A stretch of DNA of 43,111 nt from Wenzhouxiangellaceae bacterium (GCA_007695005.1 REEQ01000050.1:1-43111); one strand, 5' to 3'; counted from the first letter of the stretch, positions 1 to 8,814 are shown. Notes: generated by a model not told the origin, from the sequence alone. Made by a program: numbers and translations.

Positions 1-1071
1 CTGGTTGAAAAAGCCCAGGGTGTGCTTGGACGGGGTGGCGGTCAGGCCGATGATGGTGGCATCGAAGTATTCCAGCACCTGGCGCCACAGGCCGTAGATC
101 GAGCGATGGCATTCGTCGGTGACGATGAAATCGAAGGTTTCGATGGGAATGTCGGGGTTGTAGGCCAGCGGCAGCGGCTCGCCCTCGTCCAGGGCGGCTT
201 GCTCGAAGGCGGAAGCTTCTTCGGTTTCCGGGTCCAGCTCTTTGCCGCGCAGCATGGCGTACAGGCGCTGGATGGTGGTGATGACCACCTTGGCATCCGG
301 GTCGATGCGCCGGGCGTGCAGGTGCTGGACGATGTAGGTATCGGTAAAGCGATTGGCCGTGCCGCTGGGCTGGAAGTTCTGGAACTCTTTAAGCGTTTGG
401 TCGCCCAGGTTGTTGCGGTCGACCAGGAACAGAATGCGTTTGGCACCCGCATGGCGAATCAGCCGGTAGGAGAACGAGCAGGCGGTAAAGGTTTTGCCGG
501 CGCCGGTGGCCAGTTGAATCAGCGCGCGCGGACGGTCTTGGGCCAGCGATTTCTCCAGGCCCTGGATGGCTTCGATCTGGCAGTCACGAAGGCCACGGGT
601 GTCCAGCGGCGGCAGTTCGCTCAGCCGGGCGCGCAGGGTGGCGGGCTGGCGCAGCCAGTCGTGCAGGGTTTCCGGGCGGTGGAAGGCAAACAGCCGGCGC
701 GAGCGCGGCTTGGGGTCGCGCTGGTTGCTGAAGAAGGTTTCATCGCCGGTGGATTCGTAGTCGTAGACCAGGAATTCATCCCAGCAGGCCAGGTGAACCG
801 GCGGGTCTACCTGGTAGCGGGCGGACTGATCAGCCACGCCGCTCAAGGTAACGCCGGTTTTCTTGGCCTCGATCACGCCGGCGGCCTTGCCGTCGACAAA
901 CAGCAGGTAATCGCAATAGCCGGCCGGCAGCGGAAATTCCCGCACCGCCACGCCCAGGGCGGCATTACGGTTGAACTCGGCCCGATCCTGAATCACCCAG
1001 CCGGCAGCGCTGAGCAAACGGTCGATCTGCTCGCGGGCCTGTTGCTCGGGTGTTTGGTGGGTGTCGTTCAT
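1..1071 (-). CDS. hsdR: Type I restriction enzyme R subunit (HsdR), N-terminal 357 residues, runs off left edge
   Basis: The reverse strand is open from an ATG at 1071 to the window edge and reads as the nuclease-helicase subunit of a type I restriction-modification enzyme, which translocates and cuts unmethylated foreign DNA. Residues 50-71 carry a PD-(D/E)xK-like nuclease signature (D54, then E68-A-K70). A Walker A motif TGAGKT lies near 188-194 (K193), helicase motif II is DECH (D319-H322), and motif III is TATPS close to the edge. The family is usually about 800-1100 residues, so over half is missing because of the window boundary, not a visible truncation. The methylase and specificity subunits are not in view; nothing upstream of the start (right side) resembles them, so they would have to lie left of the window. 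The longer open frame on the opposite strand is a GC-rich shadow. Confidence 0.93.
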   Translation of the reverse strand, partial: MNDTHQTPEQQAREQIDRLLSAAGWVIQDRAEFNRNAALGVAVREFPLPAGYCDYLLFVDGKAAGVIEAKKTGVTLSGVADQSARYQVDPPVHLACWDEFLVYDYESTGDETFFSNQRDPKPRSRRLFAFHRPETLHDWLRQPATLRARLSELPPLDTRGLRDCQIEAIQGLEKSLAQDRPRALIQLATGAGKTFTACSFSYRLIRHAGAKRILFLVDRNNLGDQTLKEFQNFQPSGTANRFTDTYIVQHLHARRIDPDAKVVITTIQRLYAMLRGKELDPETEEASAFEQAALDEGEPLPLAYNPDIPIETFDFIVTDECHRSIYGLWRQVLEYFDATIIGLTATPSKHTLGFFNQ

Positions 1072-1461
1072 GCCGGGTGCCTGGCTTCCAAACGGGGCTT
1101 CTTGGTTGGCTGCGCTCGCTGACTATCGGCCGCAAAGCGTATGACCGTGTGGCCCCGAACAGCAGCTTGATTTTTCATGTATCCCCCATGGGTCGTATTG
1201 GGCCCCGTCCAACGCCGTTTGGCTGGCCCCACCAGCTACGAGGATAAGCCAGAATGGCCGATCGTTGCCAGCTTGCTTTTGCTCAAGACTCCAGCTTGCA
1301 GCCCGGAACCGGCCAATCTGGCGGCGAGCGCTGTTGTCCAGTCAGGTCACCGCCTGGTGAGCGAGTCGGTGCCGCCTTGGTGGCTGATTACATGCTGCGC
1401 CTGCCATCTGCGCAGTGTGGTGGACGGTTGATCGACATGGCCCAGGCTGGCATGATTTGTA
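1072..1461. other. Intergenic region between hsdR and the DUF4124 gene, no gene seen
   Basis: About 390 bp separates two divergent genes. Several short plus-strand frames exist here, but none has protein-like composition or a recognisable motif. It presumably holds the promoters of hsdR (leftward) and of the DUF4124/DUF6361 block (rightward). A weak match to a sigma-70 promoter (TTGATC at 1428, CATGAT at 1451, 17 bp apart) lies too close to the ATG at 1462 to be convincing. Confidence 0.5.
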
Positions 1462-1779
1462 ATGGCGTTTTGGATCAGTCAATGGGGGTGGGCAGTGAGG
1501 TTAGGGCTAATCGTTTTGTTGTACTGGTCATCGCAGGCTTTCGGAAAGGTCTGTCAGTGGGTCGATGAGAGCGAGGTGCGGCATTTTTCGGATCAGCCGT
1601 CGCCCGATGAGCAGGCTTCCCGGACCCGATACTCGGGGACTTTGTCGGATTATTCGGCGCCTCGTATGCCGCGTGTTGCCCTTGTGCCTGATGCGGAGCA
1701 CTTATCCAGCCAATCAGCGCGGTCGCCTATCAGAATTGGAAGAGTCGCCTGCACGATTGCAGGACAAGCCGACCAGTGA
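1462..1779 (+). CDS. Small DUF4124-domain exported protein
   Basis: A 105-residue protein with a hydrophobic N-terminal signal-like segment (about residues 10-26). It is followed by a segment reading CQWVDESEVRHFSDQPSP, which matches the DUF4124 pattern (Y/C-x-W-V-D-E-x-G/S-x-x-H-x-S-D-x-P) common in gammaproteobacterial periplasmic proteins. The function of DUF4124 is unknown; it is often fused to other periplasmic domains, as in the lytic transglycosylase at 32433 of this window. The last 30 or so residues are low-complexity and could be a degraded tail: other frames over 1700-1770 look equally protein-like, so a frameshift near the 3' end is possible. The stop overlaps the GTG start of the DUF6361 gene by 4 bp. 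That overlap could reflect coupling, or insertion of the defence module directly behind an older gene. Confidence 0.65.
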   Translation: MAFWISQWGWAVRLGLIVLLYWSSQAFGKVCQWVDESEVRHFSDQPSPDEQASRTRYSGTLSDYSAPRMPRVALVPDAEHLSSQSARSPIRIGRVACTIAGQADQ

Positions 1780-2981
1780 CCGCAAGCCTTACCTGGATTG
1801 ACCTCACCGCCACCGACCGCGACAAGGTTCGGCGGGTGCTGGATCTGTTCAAAGAGCAGGGCACGGTCGATGAGCTGGGCCTGGGCAGCCTGCGCGATTT
1901 ATTCTCCAATGCGCTGTTTCCTGGAACTTCGGTGCTGCATACCCGGCTGCGCTATGTGTTGTTCATTCCGTGGATTTATCAGCAGATCGAATCCTGGGGT
2001 GGGGGTTGGGATGTTGCGGAGTGGTCGCGCAAGCTGGAGGTTCGGCTGATCGATGCGCTGGCCGAAAGTGATGATGCTGCCGGGGTGATCGGGATCGATG
2101 CGCGCGAGAAGCTTGCGCGCATGTCCAGCAGCGCTTACTGGGCCTTGCTGGTGCGCTGGGGCATTTTTGTGCCCGGTCGCAACCAGGGCTGGTATCACAC
2201 CCTTCTTGATGGTCTGGTGCGGCGGCAGGCAGACTTGCCGCGCGCCGACGATCCCGGTGTGATCTGGGAGAAGACCTTCACCTGGCATCCCCACCTGCCG
2301 TCGGCACCGGCCGGGTTTCCGGATGAGGCGAGTTTTGGTCTTGCTCTTCAGGAAGCGGACTTCGTGCTGGGGCGTATCCAGGAGCGCTGTCCGGACAGTC
2401 TTCTGTTATGGCTGGCGCAGGAGGGCCATTCTGAACTGGCCGGGGTGCTGTGGGATGAGCCGCTGGCGATGGATGCGCCGGAGGCAATCGCCGAGACGGT
2501 GGAACTGGCGCGGCGATTCTCGCTGCATGTTGAAGGTGCACCGCTGCTCTACAACCTGTTGCTGGCCGAGCTCCGCAATAAACTCGACGAAGGCGAGCGT
2601 GACGAAGAGTGGATGGCGCATTTCCGGGCCGCACTGGGTGACTGGGCAGCTCGCGAGAGTGAAGAGCCGTCATTTGATTCTGACGCGCTGTGGCGTTTCC
2701 TGGCCTTGTCGGGTGGTCGACTCAGGCACCGGCAGCAGCAGTTCGTCAATACCTGGTCACAGTTTCTGACCGATCGTGGTCCGCATGCCGTGGCCGACAG
2801 CCGGGCATTGCGTGACCTGATCCACCGCCGTGAGATTCAACTGAAAGGCAATCGGGCGCGCGTGATCAATCAGGGGCGCCTGCTTGACTGGAGCGGCCAG
2901 ACTGGCGTGGGCCGTATGGAGTTTCGCTGGCCGAACGTGCGCCGGATGCTGATTGACCTGCACAAGGGCTTGGGGCGCTGA
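1776..2981 (+). CDS. DUF6361 family protein, first gene of candidate defence module
   Basis: A 401-residue cytosolic protein. The N-terminus (TWIDLTATDRDKVRRVLDLF, then ELGLGSLRD and a LFPGTSVLHTRLRY segment around residues 45-65) matches what I recall of the DUF6361 family, whose biochemical function is unknown. No catalytic motif, signal peptide or transmembrane helix is visible; the rest is mixed, rich in W, R and acidic residues. The GTG start is chosen because the conserved N-terminus begins directly after it; it overlaps the upstream stop (GTGA). The gene ends in TGATG, sharing one base with the next start, so translation is probably coupled to the PLD-like gene. Constant linkage to PLD and helicase partners next to restriction and Wadjet genes suggests a role in anti-phage or anti-plasmid defence, which is inference. 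Confidence 0.82.
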   Translation: MTASLTWIDLTATDRDKVRRVLDLFKEQGTVDELGLGSLRDLFSNALFPGTSVLHTRLRYVLFIPWIYQQIESWGGGWDVAEWSRKLEVRLIDALAESDDAAGVIGIDAREKLARMSSSAYWALLVRWGIFVPGRNQGWYHTLLDGLVRRQADLPRADDPGVIWEKTFTWHPHLPSAPAGFPDEASFGLALQEADFVLGRIQERCPDSLLLWLAQEGHSELAGVLWDEPLAMDAPEAIAETVELARRFSLHVEGAPLLYNLLLAELRNKLDEGERDEEWMAHFRAALGDWAARESEEPSFDSDALWRFLALSGGRLRHRQQQFVNTWSQFLTDRGPHAVADSRALRDLIHRREIQLKGNRARVINQGRLLDWSGQTGVGRMEFRWPNVRRMLIDLHKGLGR

Positions 2982-4771
2982 TGCTCTCGCCCGATCAACG
3001 CGCGGTTGCCATGGAGTTGCTGCGCCCACCGGCTGGATATCGCATTGATGAGATCGTGTTGATGTCCTATTCGCTGGATCTGGATGTGTTGCTGTCCCTG
3101 CCACTGGCGGTATTGGCCCATTCCGATCGCGGGGTGGATGAGCTGCTGGAAGATCCCATGCTGGTCATCGAGGCGTTGCGGGAAGCCGGCGAGCGACTGC
3201 ATGTGTTTGTTGATGAGGGCGGTATTGCCGTACCCCATGCCAACCGCGCGCTCTACACCTTGCTGGAGACTTGTGTGCATCCGGTTCGCGCGCCCGGTGG
3301 CGGCGCCTTTCACCCGAAGGTCTGGCTGGTCCGCTTTGTCGATGTTGAGCAACAGCCGTTGATCCGCGTGGCGGTGAGCTCGCGCAACCTGACGTTTGAT
3401 CGCTCCTGGGACGTGGCCCTGACCAGCGAGGCGGCGCCTGAGGGCAGGCGGATGAAGGAATCGCGATCGCTGGCCGAACTCGTTCGCGCCGTTCCCGGCA
3501 TGGTGGTTCGCGGGATCAAACCTGATGTTGCGGATGTGCTGGCCCGGCTTGCCGATGAGGTTGAGCGTGTGCGATTCCCGGCACCCGCTGGGTTTGCGGA
3601 TGCGGTGAGCTTTGAAATCATGGGGCTGACCGGCAAGGTGCAGGCGCCCTGGCGACCGGCTCAGTCGGGTCCCGCGCTTCTGGCCATGGCGCCGTTTGTC
3701 AGCCGTACGGGACTGGACGCGCTGGCGGCTTGCGGAACGGATGAGCGCATTCTGATCAGCCGGCCGGAGGAGCTGGACGAAATAGCAGAAGAAGCCTTGG
3801 CCGCCTGGCAGCAGGTGCTGGTGTTGTCCGAGGCCGCCCTGGACGAACCCGACGATGCCGGCAGCCGGCCCGCTGATCTGCATGTCAAGTTGATGGCCGT
3901 GGAGCACGGTCGCCAGGTGACCTGGCACGTGGGTTCTGCCAATCTCACCGCAGCCGCGCTGACAGGCCGCAATGTTGAAGTCTTGGCCTCGGTGACCGGC
4001 CCGCGCGGCAACCGCGGAAGCGGCAAGGGATTTGGCATCCAGCGTTTTCAGGAATCCGGCTTTCTGAATTTGTGCGAACCCTACCGGCGAACCGAGCGCC
4101 CGCCTGAGGACGAGGCGCTGAAAGCCGGCAAGCGCGCCCTGGAGCAGGCTCAGGATGCCTTGTTGCGATCAGAGCTGCGGGTTAAGTGCCGGGCCCAGGG
4201 GGATGATTGGCGCTGGAGCCTCGAGGGGCAGGTTGACGTGCCGGCAGAAGTCAGCGCGAGCTGCTGGCCGGTGACGCTGACCAACGACAACGCTCGCCCA
4301 CTGGACATGCCCTGCCAGTGGGCGCTGCCCATTGCCAGGTTGACTGCATTCGTTGCCTTTCGTCTTACGGTGGACGCAGACGTTGATGATTTGCGCCTGG
4401 TGCTCAAGCTGCCGGTTGATGGCATGCCCGAGGGCCGCATCGCCCACGTTCTCAGAACGCTGATCGACTCACCGGAGAAGTTTCTGAAATTCTTGCGTGC
4501 CCTGCTCGGTGGTCTTGACGGTATGGCGGACTGGGCAAGTGACCAGGGTACTGGCGCCTGGCAGGGCGAATGGGCTGCCGGACTGGGTGGTGAGACATTG
4601 CTTGAGGACCTGGTACGGGCCGCAGCCCGTGAACCGGAACGGCTGGAGCCGGTTCGGCGCCTGATCAAGGATCTGCGCGCCACGCCGGAAGGCCGCAAGA
4701 TCGTTCCCGATGATCTTTATGACTTGTGGCGAGTTATTGATGACACCCTCAGTGCGGGGCCGCAGTCATGA
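2981..4771 (+). CDS. Phospholipase-D-superfamily protein with two HKD half-sites, second gene of module
   Basis: A 596-residue protein with two PLD-like half-motifs. The first is H111-P-K113 followed by S133-S-R-N136-L-T with E150 downstream. The second is H301-V-K303 followed by G318-S-A-N321-L-T. This HxK...(G/S)SxN arrangement is the nuclease/phosphodiesterase form of the superfamily, in which the two half-sites form one active site through a phospho-histidine intermediate. A nucleic-acid substrate is more likely than lipid, given the helicase partner and absence of a signal peptide. Residues about 380-480 resemble a beta-rich domain, and the C-terminal about 100 residues look helical. It overlaps the upstream gene by 1 bp and the helicase start by 4 bp (ATGA), so the three genes form one tightly coupled unit. 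Loss of the usual Asp in the classical HKD spacing is typical of restriction-endonuclease-like PLD proteins. Confidence 0.85.
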   Translation: MLSPDQRAVAMELLRPPAGYRIDEIVLMSYSLDLDVLLSLPLAVLAHSDRGVDELLEDPMLVIEALREAGERLHVFVDEGGIAVPHANRALYTLLETCVHPVRAPGGGAFHPKVWLVRFVDVEQQPLIRVAVSSRNLTFDRSWDVALTSEAAPEGRRMKESRSLAELVRAVPGMVVRGIKPDVADVLARLADEVERVRFPAPAGFADAVSFEIMGLTGKVQAPWRPAQSGPALLAMAPFVSRTGLDALAACGTDERILISRPEELDEIAEEALAAWQQVLVLSEAALDEPDDAGSRPADLHVKLMAVEHGRQVTWHVGSANLTAAALTGRNVEVLASVTGPRGNRGSGKGFGIQRFQESGFLNLCEPYRRTERPPEDEALKAGKRALEQAQDALLRSELRVKCRAQGDDWRWSLEGQVDVPAEVSASCWPVTLTNDNARPLDMPCQWALPIARLTAFVAFRLTVDADVDDLRLVLKLPVDGMPEGRIAHVLRTLIDSPEKFLKFLRALLGGLDGMADWASDQGTGAWQGEWAAGLGGETLLEDLVRAAAREPERLEPVRRLIKDLRATPEGRKIVPDDLYDLWRVIDDTLSAGPQS

Positions 4772-7700
4772 AGCGACCTGACGTCGAAGCTATTCTGAGG
4801 CCACTCAAGCCGTTCCAGCGGCGCACGGTTGACCACGCTTTCGAGCGCCTTTTTCTGGCCAAAGACAGCACTTTTCGTTTTTTGGTTGCTGATGAGGTCG
4901 GTCTGGGCAAAACGCTGGTCGCACGCGGCGTGATCGCTCGGGCCATAGAGCATCACTGGGACAATGTGGGTCGCATCGACATTGTCTACATCTGTTCCAA
5001 CCAGTCTATTGCCAGATCCAATCTGCCCAAGTTGCAGGTCACCGGCGAGCAGGAGCGATCCTTTGCACTGGCCACCCGACTGACCATGCTGGCCACCGAG
5101 TTGGCGCCCCGGGAAGGCGAACGCTCATTCGGCGACAGCAAGGTCAATTTCATCAGCTTCACCCCCGGCACCTCGTTTCAGATGGGACATTCAGGCGGGA
5201 TGGCGAAAGAACGACGGGTGCTGTTCCACCTGCTCGATGGCCTGATCGAACCGAGGCTGGGATTGATGAACCTGATGCAGGGCGGGGTTCAGCGAACCCA
5301 GTGGTGGCGCACGACCCTCAATGAGAATCCGTTGCCGTTGGATGAAGGCATCTACTGGGCATTTCGCAAACGCTTTCGGGCCAACGCCCGTCTGCGCAGA
5401 GAAATTGATGAAGCCATCGAGTGGTGGTTTCACAGGAAGCGCGAGCGCTATCCGCGAGAGGCCACGACCACCCGCAATCGGCTGCTGGGTGAATTGCGTC
5501 GAATGCTCGCTGATCTGTGTGTGCAGGCGCTGGAGCCCGACCTGATCATTCTTGACGAATTCCAGCGCTTCAAGGGTTTGCTGGAGGCCCGGGACGATCA
5601 TCGCGATCCGGCTGCCGAGATCGCCCAGGCCTTGTTCAACGCCACCACGCCCGAAGGACACGCGCCGCGCACACTGCTGCTGTCGGCAACACCCTACAAG
5701 CTCTATACCGCCGATGCCGAGATTGAACACGAAGACCACTACCGCGATTTCATCGACACCACCCGCTTTCTGTTCGCTGGCGAGGAGCGGCGGGTGCAGG
5801 CCATGCAAAGCCAGCTTGCCCGTTACGGCAGCCAGCTCAAGCGTGCCGCGCAAGGTATAGCGCATGACGTCGAACGTGCCCGCAATGATGTCCAGACCAC
5901 CTTGAAATCGGTCATGGCACGCACTGAGCGCATCGCCGCCAGCATGAATCGAGACGCCATGGTCTCAGAGCCGACCCTGTCGGTAGCGCTTGAACCTGCA
6001 GATGTGCGCCAGTACATGGCCTCGGATGCTTTGTTCAGAGCTGTCGGTGATCAGGATCCCATGGCCTTCTGGAAGTCTGCGCCTTATCTTGCTCACTTCA
6101 TGCATGGCTATAGGTTCAATCAGCGACTGGCTGATACAAAAAGCCTCTCGCCCGAAAAGATTGCATTGGTGCTCAAGCAGCACGCCAAGGCCTTTTTGAA
6201 GGCTGAAGACATCGACAAATGGCGGTCGATTGATCCGGCCAACGCCAAGTTGCGGGAACTGACCAGTGACTTCCTAAGTCGGGGCCTTTGGAAACTGCTG
6301 TGGGTGCCGCCCACGGTGAACTACTGGCCCTTGAGTGGCGCATTCGAAGGCCAGGAACAGATGACCAAGACGTTGCTGTTTTCGGCCTGGAACGTGGTGC
6401 CGGATGTGATCAGTGGCGTGCTCAGTTACGAGGCCGAGCGCTGCATGCTGGGCGGCAGCATGGACAGCTATCATGACCCCGACCGCCAGCAGAGAGGGCT
6501 GCTGCGCCTGACCCAGACTGCTGAAGGTGGCCGCTCTCGACACCGCCTGCTATTGCTGCTGCTGCCATGCCTGACACTTGCCGACAAGGCGCACCCGTTG
6601 CAGGCACCCGAAGCGGTCGATCGCCGCCAATGGGTTCGCGAGCGGGTTGACGAACTGCTGGCCGATCCAGCGCTGCCCGATCCGCTGGAAGGCCCGGTGG
6701 ACGAGCGCTGGGAATGGGCGATTCTGGTGTTGCTGGATCCAGGCATGCGAAGCCACCTGGAATGCTGGCGAGATGCCGATATCAAGGAGATCAGCAAGCC
6801 CAACCCGGAAGTGTTGCCTGGCTACGTGGACGATCTGCTCAATGTTGATCCCGCCACGCTGGGACGACGGCCCGAAGATCTGGCCGCATTGGTTGCTGAT
6901 ATCGCCTTGGGGTCACCGGCAGTACTGGCCGCGCGCATGCTGGAATCAGCCGGTCAGGATGGCGAGTACCGACGCTGGTACGCAGCCCAGCTGGCCGATG
7001 CCTTCTGGAAACTGTTCAACCGCCCGGCCGTTATCCGCTTGCTCCTACAGTTAAGTGAAGAAACAGGCACCCAGGCGCGTGAGGAGGGCGCCTATTGGCA
7101 GCGTGTTCTGCATTACTGCATCGACGGCAATCTACAGGCCGTCCTTGATGAGAACTGGCACCTGATCTGGGAACAGCATGCCTGGTCAGAAAAAGAATCG
7201 GTCGAAAGTATCTGCGAAACCTGCATCAAGCAGATTGCAGAGTCCGTAGAGCCCAGGGCATCTAGAGTTCACGCACACTTCTTCAAGCCTGCCGGCAGTC
7301 GCGTAGAGCAATCTGAGGTGCGGCTGCGAACCGTTCTGGCCCTGCGCTTCGGTCACTCAAAATCCGAAGAAGGCATGCTCGGACAGGACGCTGTACGAGC
7401 CGCCTTCAACAGCCCATTCAGACCATTCGTGTTATCCAGCACTTCTATCGGCCAGGAAGGCCTGGACTTCCACCCCTGGTGCCACCGTCTGGTTCACTGG
7501 AATCTGCCAGGCAACCCTGTCGATATGGAACAGCGCGAAGGCCGGGTTCATCGCTATAAGGGGCATGCCGTCCGCCGAAACGTTGCCGAAGGGTTCTCCT
7601 CGCCGGCGCTGGCCGAATGGCGACCAGGACGGAATCTTTGGGACATCATGTTCGATCTGGCCAATTCAAATGCTCGCGAACAAGGGCTGAGCGATATGAT

Positions 7701-7920
7701 CCCCCACTGGATCGCTCACGGCAGTTACTCTGTTGAGCGGCGTGTTCCCTTGCTGCCCTATACCCAGGAAGTGCAGGCCTTTGCCCGACTGAAGCGGCAA
7801 CTGGCCGCCTACCGAGTCGTGTTCGGACAGCCGCGGCAGCAGGAAATGCTTGGCCTGCTAGATCGAGCTGAAATATCCGCCGAAGATCTGAATAATTGGT
7901 CAATTGACCTCTCGCCCTAA
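4768..7920 (+). CDS. Large SNF2/DEAD-like helicase, third gene of module
   Basis: A 1050-residue superfamily 2 helicase/translocase. Motif I is DEVGLGKT (D42-T49), motif II is DEFQ (D263-Q266, within LIILDEFQRFK), and motif III is SATP (S306-P309). Motif V is the SIGQEGLDFH segment near 895-905, and motif VI is QREGRVHR (Q922-R929). The Q/R-x-x-G-R-x-x-R finger is present, so ATPase activity is expected. Unusually, roughly 580 residues separate motif III from motif V; the insert contains a charged helical stretch around 360-400 and a W-rich region around 500-530. The start overlaps the PLD gene stop by 4 bp. In related defence systems such helicases translocate on invading DNA and feed a nuclease, here probably the PLD protein. 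That assignment rests on gene order only. No membrane segments are seen, so a cytosolic location is expected. Confidence 0.88.
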   Translation: MKRPDVEAILRPLKPFQRRTVDHAFERLFLAKDSTFRFLVADEVGLGKTLVARGVIARAIEHHWDNVGRIDIVYICSNQSIARSNLPKLQVTGEQERSFALATRLTMLATELAPREGERSFGDSKVNFISFTPGTSFQMGHSGGMAKERRVLFHLLDGLIEPRLGLMNLMQGGVQRTQWWRTTLNENPLPLDEGIYWAFRKRFRANARLRREIDEAIEWWFHRKRERYPREATTTRNRLLGELRRMLADLCVQALEPDLIILDEFQRFKGLLEARDDHRDPAAEIAQALFNATTPEGHAPRTLLLSATPYKLYTADAEIEHEDHYRDFIDTTRFLFAGEERRVQAMQSQLARYGSQLKRAAQGIAHDVERARNDVQTTLKSVMARTERIAASMNRDAMVSEPTLSVALEPADVRQYMASDALFRAVGDQDPMAFWKSAPYLAHFMHGYRFNQRLADTKSLSPEKIALVLKQHAKAFLKAEDIDKWRSIDPANAKLRELTSDFLSRGLWKLLWVPPTVNYWPLSGAFEGQEQMTKTLLFSAWNVVPDVISGVLSYEAERCMLGGSMDSYHDPDRQQRGLLRLTQTAEGGRSRHRLLLLLLPCLTLADKAHPLQAPEAVDRRQWVRERVDELLADPALPDPLEGPVDERWEWAILVLLDPGMRSHLECWRDADIKEISKPNPEVLPGYVDDLLNVDPATLGRRPEDLAALVADIALGSPAVLAARMLESAGQDGEYRRWYAAQLADAFWKLFNRPAVIRLLLQLSEETGTQAREEGAYWQRVLHYCIDGNLQAVLDENWHLIWEQHAWSEKESVESICETCIKQIAESVEPRASRVHAHFFKPAGSRVEQSEVRLRTVLALRFGHSKSEEGMLGQDAVRAAFNSPFRPFVLSSTSIGQEGLDFHPWCHRLVHWNLPGNPVDMEQREGRVHRYKGHAVRRNVAEGFSSPALAEWRPGRNLWDIMFDLANSNAREQGLSDMIPHWIAHGSYSVERRVPLLPYTQEVQAFARLKRQLAAYRVVFGQPRQQEMLGLLDRAEISAEDLNNWSIDLSP

Positions 7921-8006
7921 GTAAGCCGGGCATGAGGTAGTGGCTTGTGCCCGGGATGAGCGCAACTTGCCCGATTCGGATCTCTTGGCGGTGCATTGCG
8001 TGGATG

Positions 8007-8246
8007 TCAATCGCATGCTTTCTGCAGACGATTGGACCGGGCTTTTGGATTCATATCCTGTTGGCCATGCTGACGATCTCCTGGCTGATGGTATTCAAGC
8101 CGGCTTGATGGTGATGCATAGGGCAGCGCGATCTCCTGCAGCAGGCTGTACCAGGCCAGGCCGATCAGCAGCGCGGGTATCAGGCTGAGCAGCCGTCGGC
8201 GCTCAAGCCTCGCAAGCGGCTCATTTGAGAAGTTCAGCGGCCACAT
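8007..8246 (-). CDS. Possible small membrane protein, unknown function
   Basis: A 79-residue frame starting at an ATG (8246) that lies 26 bp inside the end of the upstream minus-strand gene. After a short basic stretch (RLERRR), one hydrophobic helix reads LLSLIPALLIGLAWYSLL, compatible with a single inner-membrane segment; the C-terminal half is polar and unremarkable. No family is recognised. The overlap with the upstream membrane-anchored protein and the positive-inside flank make it plausible as a partner. Base composition alone could also generate it, and there is no clear ribosome binding site. The opposite strand (7940-8188) has an equally long frame that I do not favour. Confidence 0.3.
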   Translation of the reverse strand: MWPLNFSNEPLARLERRRLLSLIPALLIGLAWYSLLQEIALPYASPSSRLEYHQPGDRQHGQQDMNPKARSNRLQKACD

Positions 8247-8691
8247 AGCCCAGACTTCCGCCGAAAGCCAGGCCAGCCAGCAGCGGCAAACCCAGCTGAA
8301 TGCCGGCACGCAGCCAGTCGATTCGACCGGTTTCAGGGTCGACCGGGATGCGGTTCAGGTCCAGTTGTTCGGCGTCGATCAGCTCTCCGTCACGATGCAG
8401 GGTGACGGCGACCTGGCCGAACCCTACCCGGAATTCCAGCAGGAAGCGATGGCCGTCCAGTTCGAAGGCGTGCGGCGTCTTGAAGCCAAAGCTGCGCTTG
8501 ATTGAAACCACGCGTTCGATGCCGTCGCGCTCAACCCGAACGATCTCGCGGCCGGTCCAGTTTGAAGCCCAGATCACAATTCTGTAGTTGCCGGCCTGGA
8601 GCTGACACTCGGTGCCGCCCGCCACGCTGCAGCGAATGCGGGAATTGGTCACCTTGTCGTTTTCGGGCTGAAAGGTCTGCATGCTGTTCAT
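8221..8691 (-). CDS. Hypothetical protein with beta-rich domain and C-terminal membrane anchor
   Basis: A 156-residue protein of unknown family. Residues about 20-110 alternate short hydrophobic and polar strands with repeated dG turns (ELDGHRFLLEFRVGFGQ, TLHRDGELID), suggesting a beta-sandwich. The C-terminus has one glycine-rich hydrophobic helix (around 130-154, LGLPLLAGLAFGGSLGYVAA) and ends in a short polar tail, so it is probably tail-anchored with the beta domain in the cytosol. No signal peptide is visible. Two in-frame Met codons (residues 1 and 4) could start it. It is transcribed away from the toxin-antitoxin pair and towards the helicase gene. Its position inside the defence island is the only functional hint. 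Confidence 0.65.
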   Translation of the reverse strand: MNSMQTFQPENDKVTNSRIRCSVAGGTECQLQAGNYRIVIWASNWTGREIVRVERDGIERVVSIKRSFGFKTPHAFELDGHRFLLEFRVGFGQVAVTLHRDGELIDAEQLDLNRIPVDPETGRIDWLRAGIQLGLPLLAGLAFGGSLGYVAAELLK

Positions 8692-8814
8692 CGTCGGTCC
8701 TTGTGTCCTGTCGCGCCGTATTGCGCAGGACCATTGAACGTCCGCAAACCTTGGCTGCCAACGTCAGCTTTGCGACTTGGCGGCTTGTCGTCGCAAGCGA
8801 CACCAATGCGACAG

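Noticed and set aside
22-1122. Long plus-strand open frame over hsdR
   Set aside because: It is the GC-rich antisense shadow of hsdR; the minus strand carries nuclease and helicase motifs, the plus strand none.
7940-8188. Plus-strand 82-codon frame after the helicase
   Set aside because: No family resemblance or ribosome binding site; it overlaps the minus-strand membrane frame and looks like chance.
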